DNA of 64,000 nucleotides from positions 13,416-77,415 of the forward strand of contig CAJUJL010000009.1 of NCBI GenBank assembly GCA_910586725.1. Direction: 5' to 3'. Shown one piece after another: positions 63,169-64,000 of the stretch (position 1 is the first letter of the stretch; each line of letters opens with the position of its first letter). Source of the DNA: an uncultured Lachnospiraceae bacterium. Its GTDB lineage: Bacteria; Bacillota; Clostridia; Lachnospirales; Lachnospiraceae. The notes under the pieces are model-generated. The model had not been told where the DNA came from and did no database searches. It saw nothing but the letters and a program-made list of their open reading frames with translations. A program made the position numbers and the translations under genes.

Positions 63169-64000
63169 ATGGACCGTGCAAAAATACAGTGGCATCCGGG
63201 ATTTGTGGCCGCTATGAATTTGGAATTTTCGGAAAACAGGGACGATTTGACCTTTGAGCCGGAATACAACTTAAACACAAAACCGTTGGAAATTGATCTG
63301 CTGGTAATCAAAAAGCAGCCGGACGTTTTCCTTGCGAACGAAATAGGATCTTTCTTCCGCGGCCATAATATTATAGAATACAAGTCGCCGGGAGACCACT
63401 TGGATATTGACGCATTTTATAAGTCAATAGCGTATGCTGCGCTTTATAAGTCATACGGAAGGACGGTGGACGCAGTCAAAGCGGATGACGTTACGGTGAC
63501 TCTGATCCGGGAGGGGAGGCCAGGAGGGCTTTTCCAACAGTTGAAAAAACAAAGCTTCCAGATAACAAACCCATTGGACGGCATTTATTATATCAATGGG
63601 AAAATCCCCTTCTCGTTGCAGATCATAGTGACTGCGGAATTGGACAAAAAAGAGCACGTCTGGTTAAGCGCATTGTCCGCCAGACTGCAAAAACAGGATA
63701 TGAAGGAGCTGTTTTACAGAATTCAGCAATTAGAAAGCAGGTTTGACCGCGAACTGGCCGATTCCATCCTGGAGGTTAGCGTAGACGCAAACAAAGAAGT
63801 TTTGGAAAGCTGGAAAGGAGACGATCATATGTGTGAGGCATTGATGGAGATTATGGAACCGGAAATCCGGCTAAAGGAAAAAGAGTGGAAAGAAGCCGCC
63901 ATGCAGGAGGGCATGCAGAAGGGCATGCAGAAGGGCATGCAGAAGGGCATGCAGAAAGGCATGCAGGGATCTGTTCGCATGCTTCGTAACTTAGGGCATC
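63169..64000 (+). CDS. Rpn-family PD-(D/E)XK nuclease, second copy, 3' end missing
   Basis: 277 full codons are visible, cut by the window end. The N-terminal 240 residues appear identical to copy 1, including Asp43 and Glu70-x-Lys72. It differs only in the GMQ tract: five units instead of eleven. The reading frame is open to the edge, so it is probably intact. Near-identity means recent duplication or gene conversion. Confidence 0.82.
   Translation, partial: MDRAKIQWHPGFVAAMNLEFSENRDDLTFEPEYNLNTKPLEIDLLVIKKQPDVFLANEIGSFFRGHNIIEYKSPGDHLDIDAFYKSIAYAALYKSYGRTVDAVKADDVTVTLIREGRPGGLFQQLKKQSFQITNPLDGIYYINGKIPFSLQIIVTAELDKKEHVWLSALSARLQKQDMKELFYRIQQLESRFDRELADSILEVSVDANKEVLESWKGDDHMCEALMEIMEPEIRLKEKEWKEAAMQEGMQKGMQKGMQKGMQKGMQGSVRMLRNLGH
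63901..63966 (+). repeat. 12-bp tandem repeat, 5 units, in frame
   Basis: Units ATGCAGAAGGGC encoding MQKG; each contains GCATGC across unit borders. Shorter and more uniform than the 11-unit tract in copy 1. Confidence 0.9.

Larger units (their letters stand above)
63113..64000 (+). repeat. Inverted repeat arm 2 carrying the Rpn gene, cut by window end
   Basis: Matches arm 1 from TCCGTCTTGC through the promoter, gene start and protein-coding part up to the edge, apart from the shorter GMQ tract. Confidence 0.85.

Overview
The window looks like a chromosome segment of a Gram-positive, low-to-mid GC anaerobe of the class Clostridia, most likely Lachnospiraceae-like. The evidence is the glgC-glgD pair, spoVG, an HPr-like protein beside a Lys/Pro-rich partner, a DnaD/DnaI-type primosome, a lipoteichoic-acid-synthase-type sulfatase, AGGAGG ribosome sites and large BspA/FIVAR secreted proteins. 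This placement is inference; there is no rRNA or other direct taxonomic marker. No tRNA, rRNA or CRISPR array was recognised.

Layout. 1-4.2 kb: the 3' part of a large secreted papain-like cysteine protease/adhesin, cut by the left edge. 4.3-14.9 kb: one compact operon for a multisubunit Mrp-type cation/proton antiporter in the gene order of archaeal Mbh membrane arms, with four NuoL/M/N-type subunits and a terminal CPA2 exchanger. 15.0-18.2 kb: a visibly AT-richer insert with a DUF2188 protein, an unnamed 85-residue protein and an AbiL-like abortive-infection pair (AAA ATPase plus RloB/TOPRIM-like protein). 18.2-28.7 kb: an XRE regulator, an ArsC/Spx-like protein, an ATP-grasp ligase-like protein, an HdeD-like membrane protein, a MATE exporter, a TetR regulator, an MMPL transporter and a repeat-rich surface protein. 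28.8-32.5 kb (minus): a sirohaem reductase and an LTA-synthase-like sulfatase. 33-36.9 kb: two uncharacterised proteins, an HPr-like protein and a Lys-rich protein. 37-41.8 kb (minus): prs, a DnaI/DnaC-type helicase loader, a DnaD-domain protein and murC, with two tandem pairs of perfect DnaA boxes exactly 120 bp apart ahead of the primosome operon. 42-56 kb: glgC-glgD, spoVG, a small lipoprotein, pth-mfd, a PrsA-like foldase, a heterodimeric ABC exporter and murA. 56.3-61.4 kb: a 1711-residue secreted sialidase-fold protein. 61.5-64 kb: two nearly identical Rpn-type PD-(D/E)XK nuclease genes as an inverted repeat around a decayed ISAs1 transposase; the second copy runs off the right edge.

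How the parts fit. The antiporter operon would handle Na+/H+ balance. The two giant secreted proteins at the window ends share FIVAR modules and a Lys-rich BspA-like C-terminus, which points to a common surface-display mode. The most interesting signals are the AbiL-like island, the DnaA-box cluster, the Rpn inverted repeat with unequal 12-bp tandem repeats, the sialidase-like protein that seems to lack two catalytic residues, and the HPr-like protein with Asn in place of Arg17.
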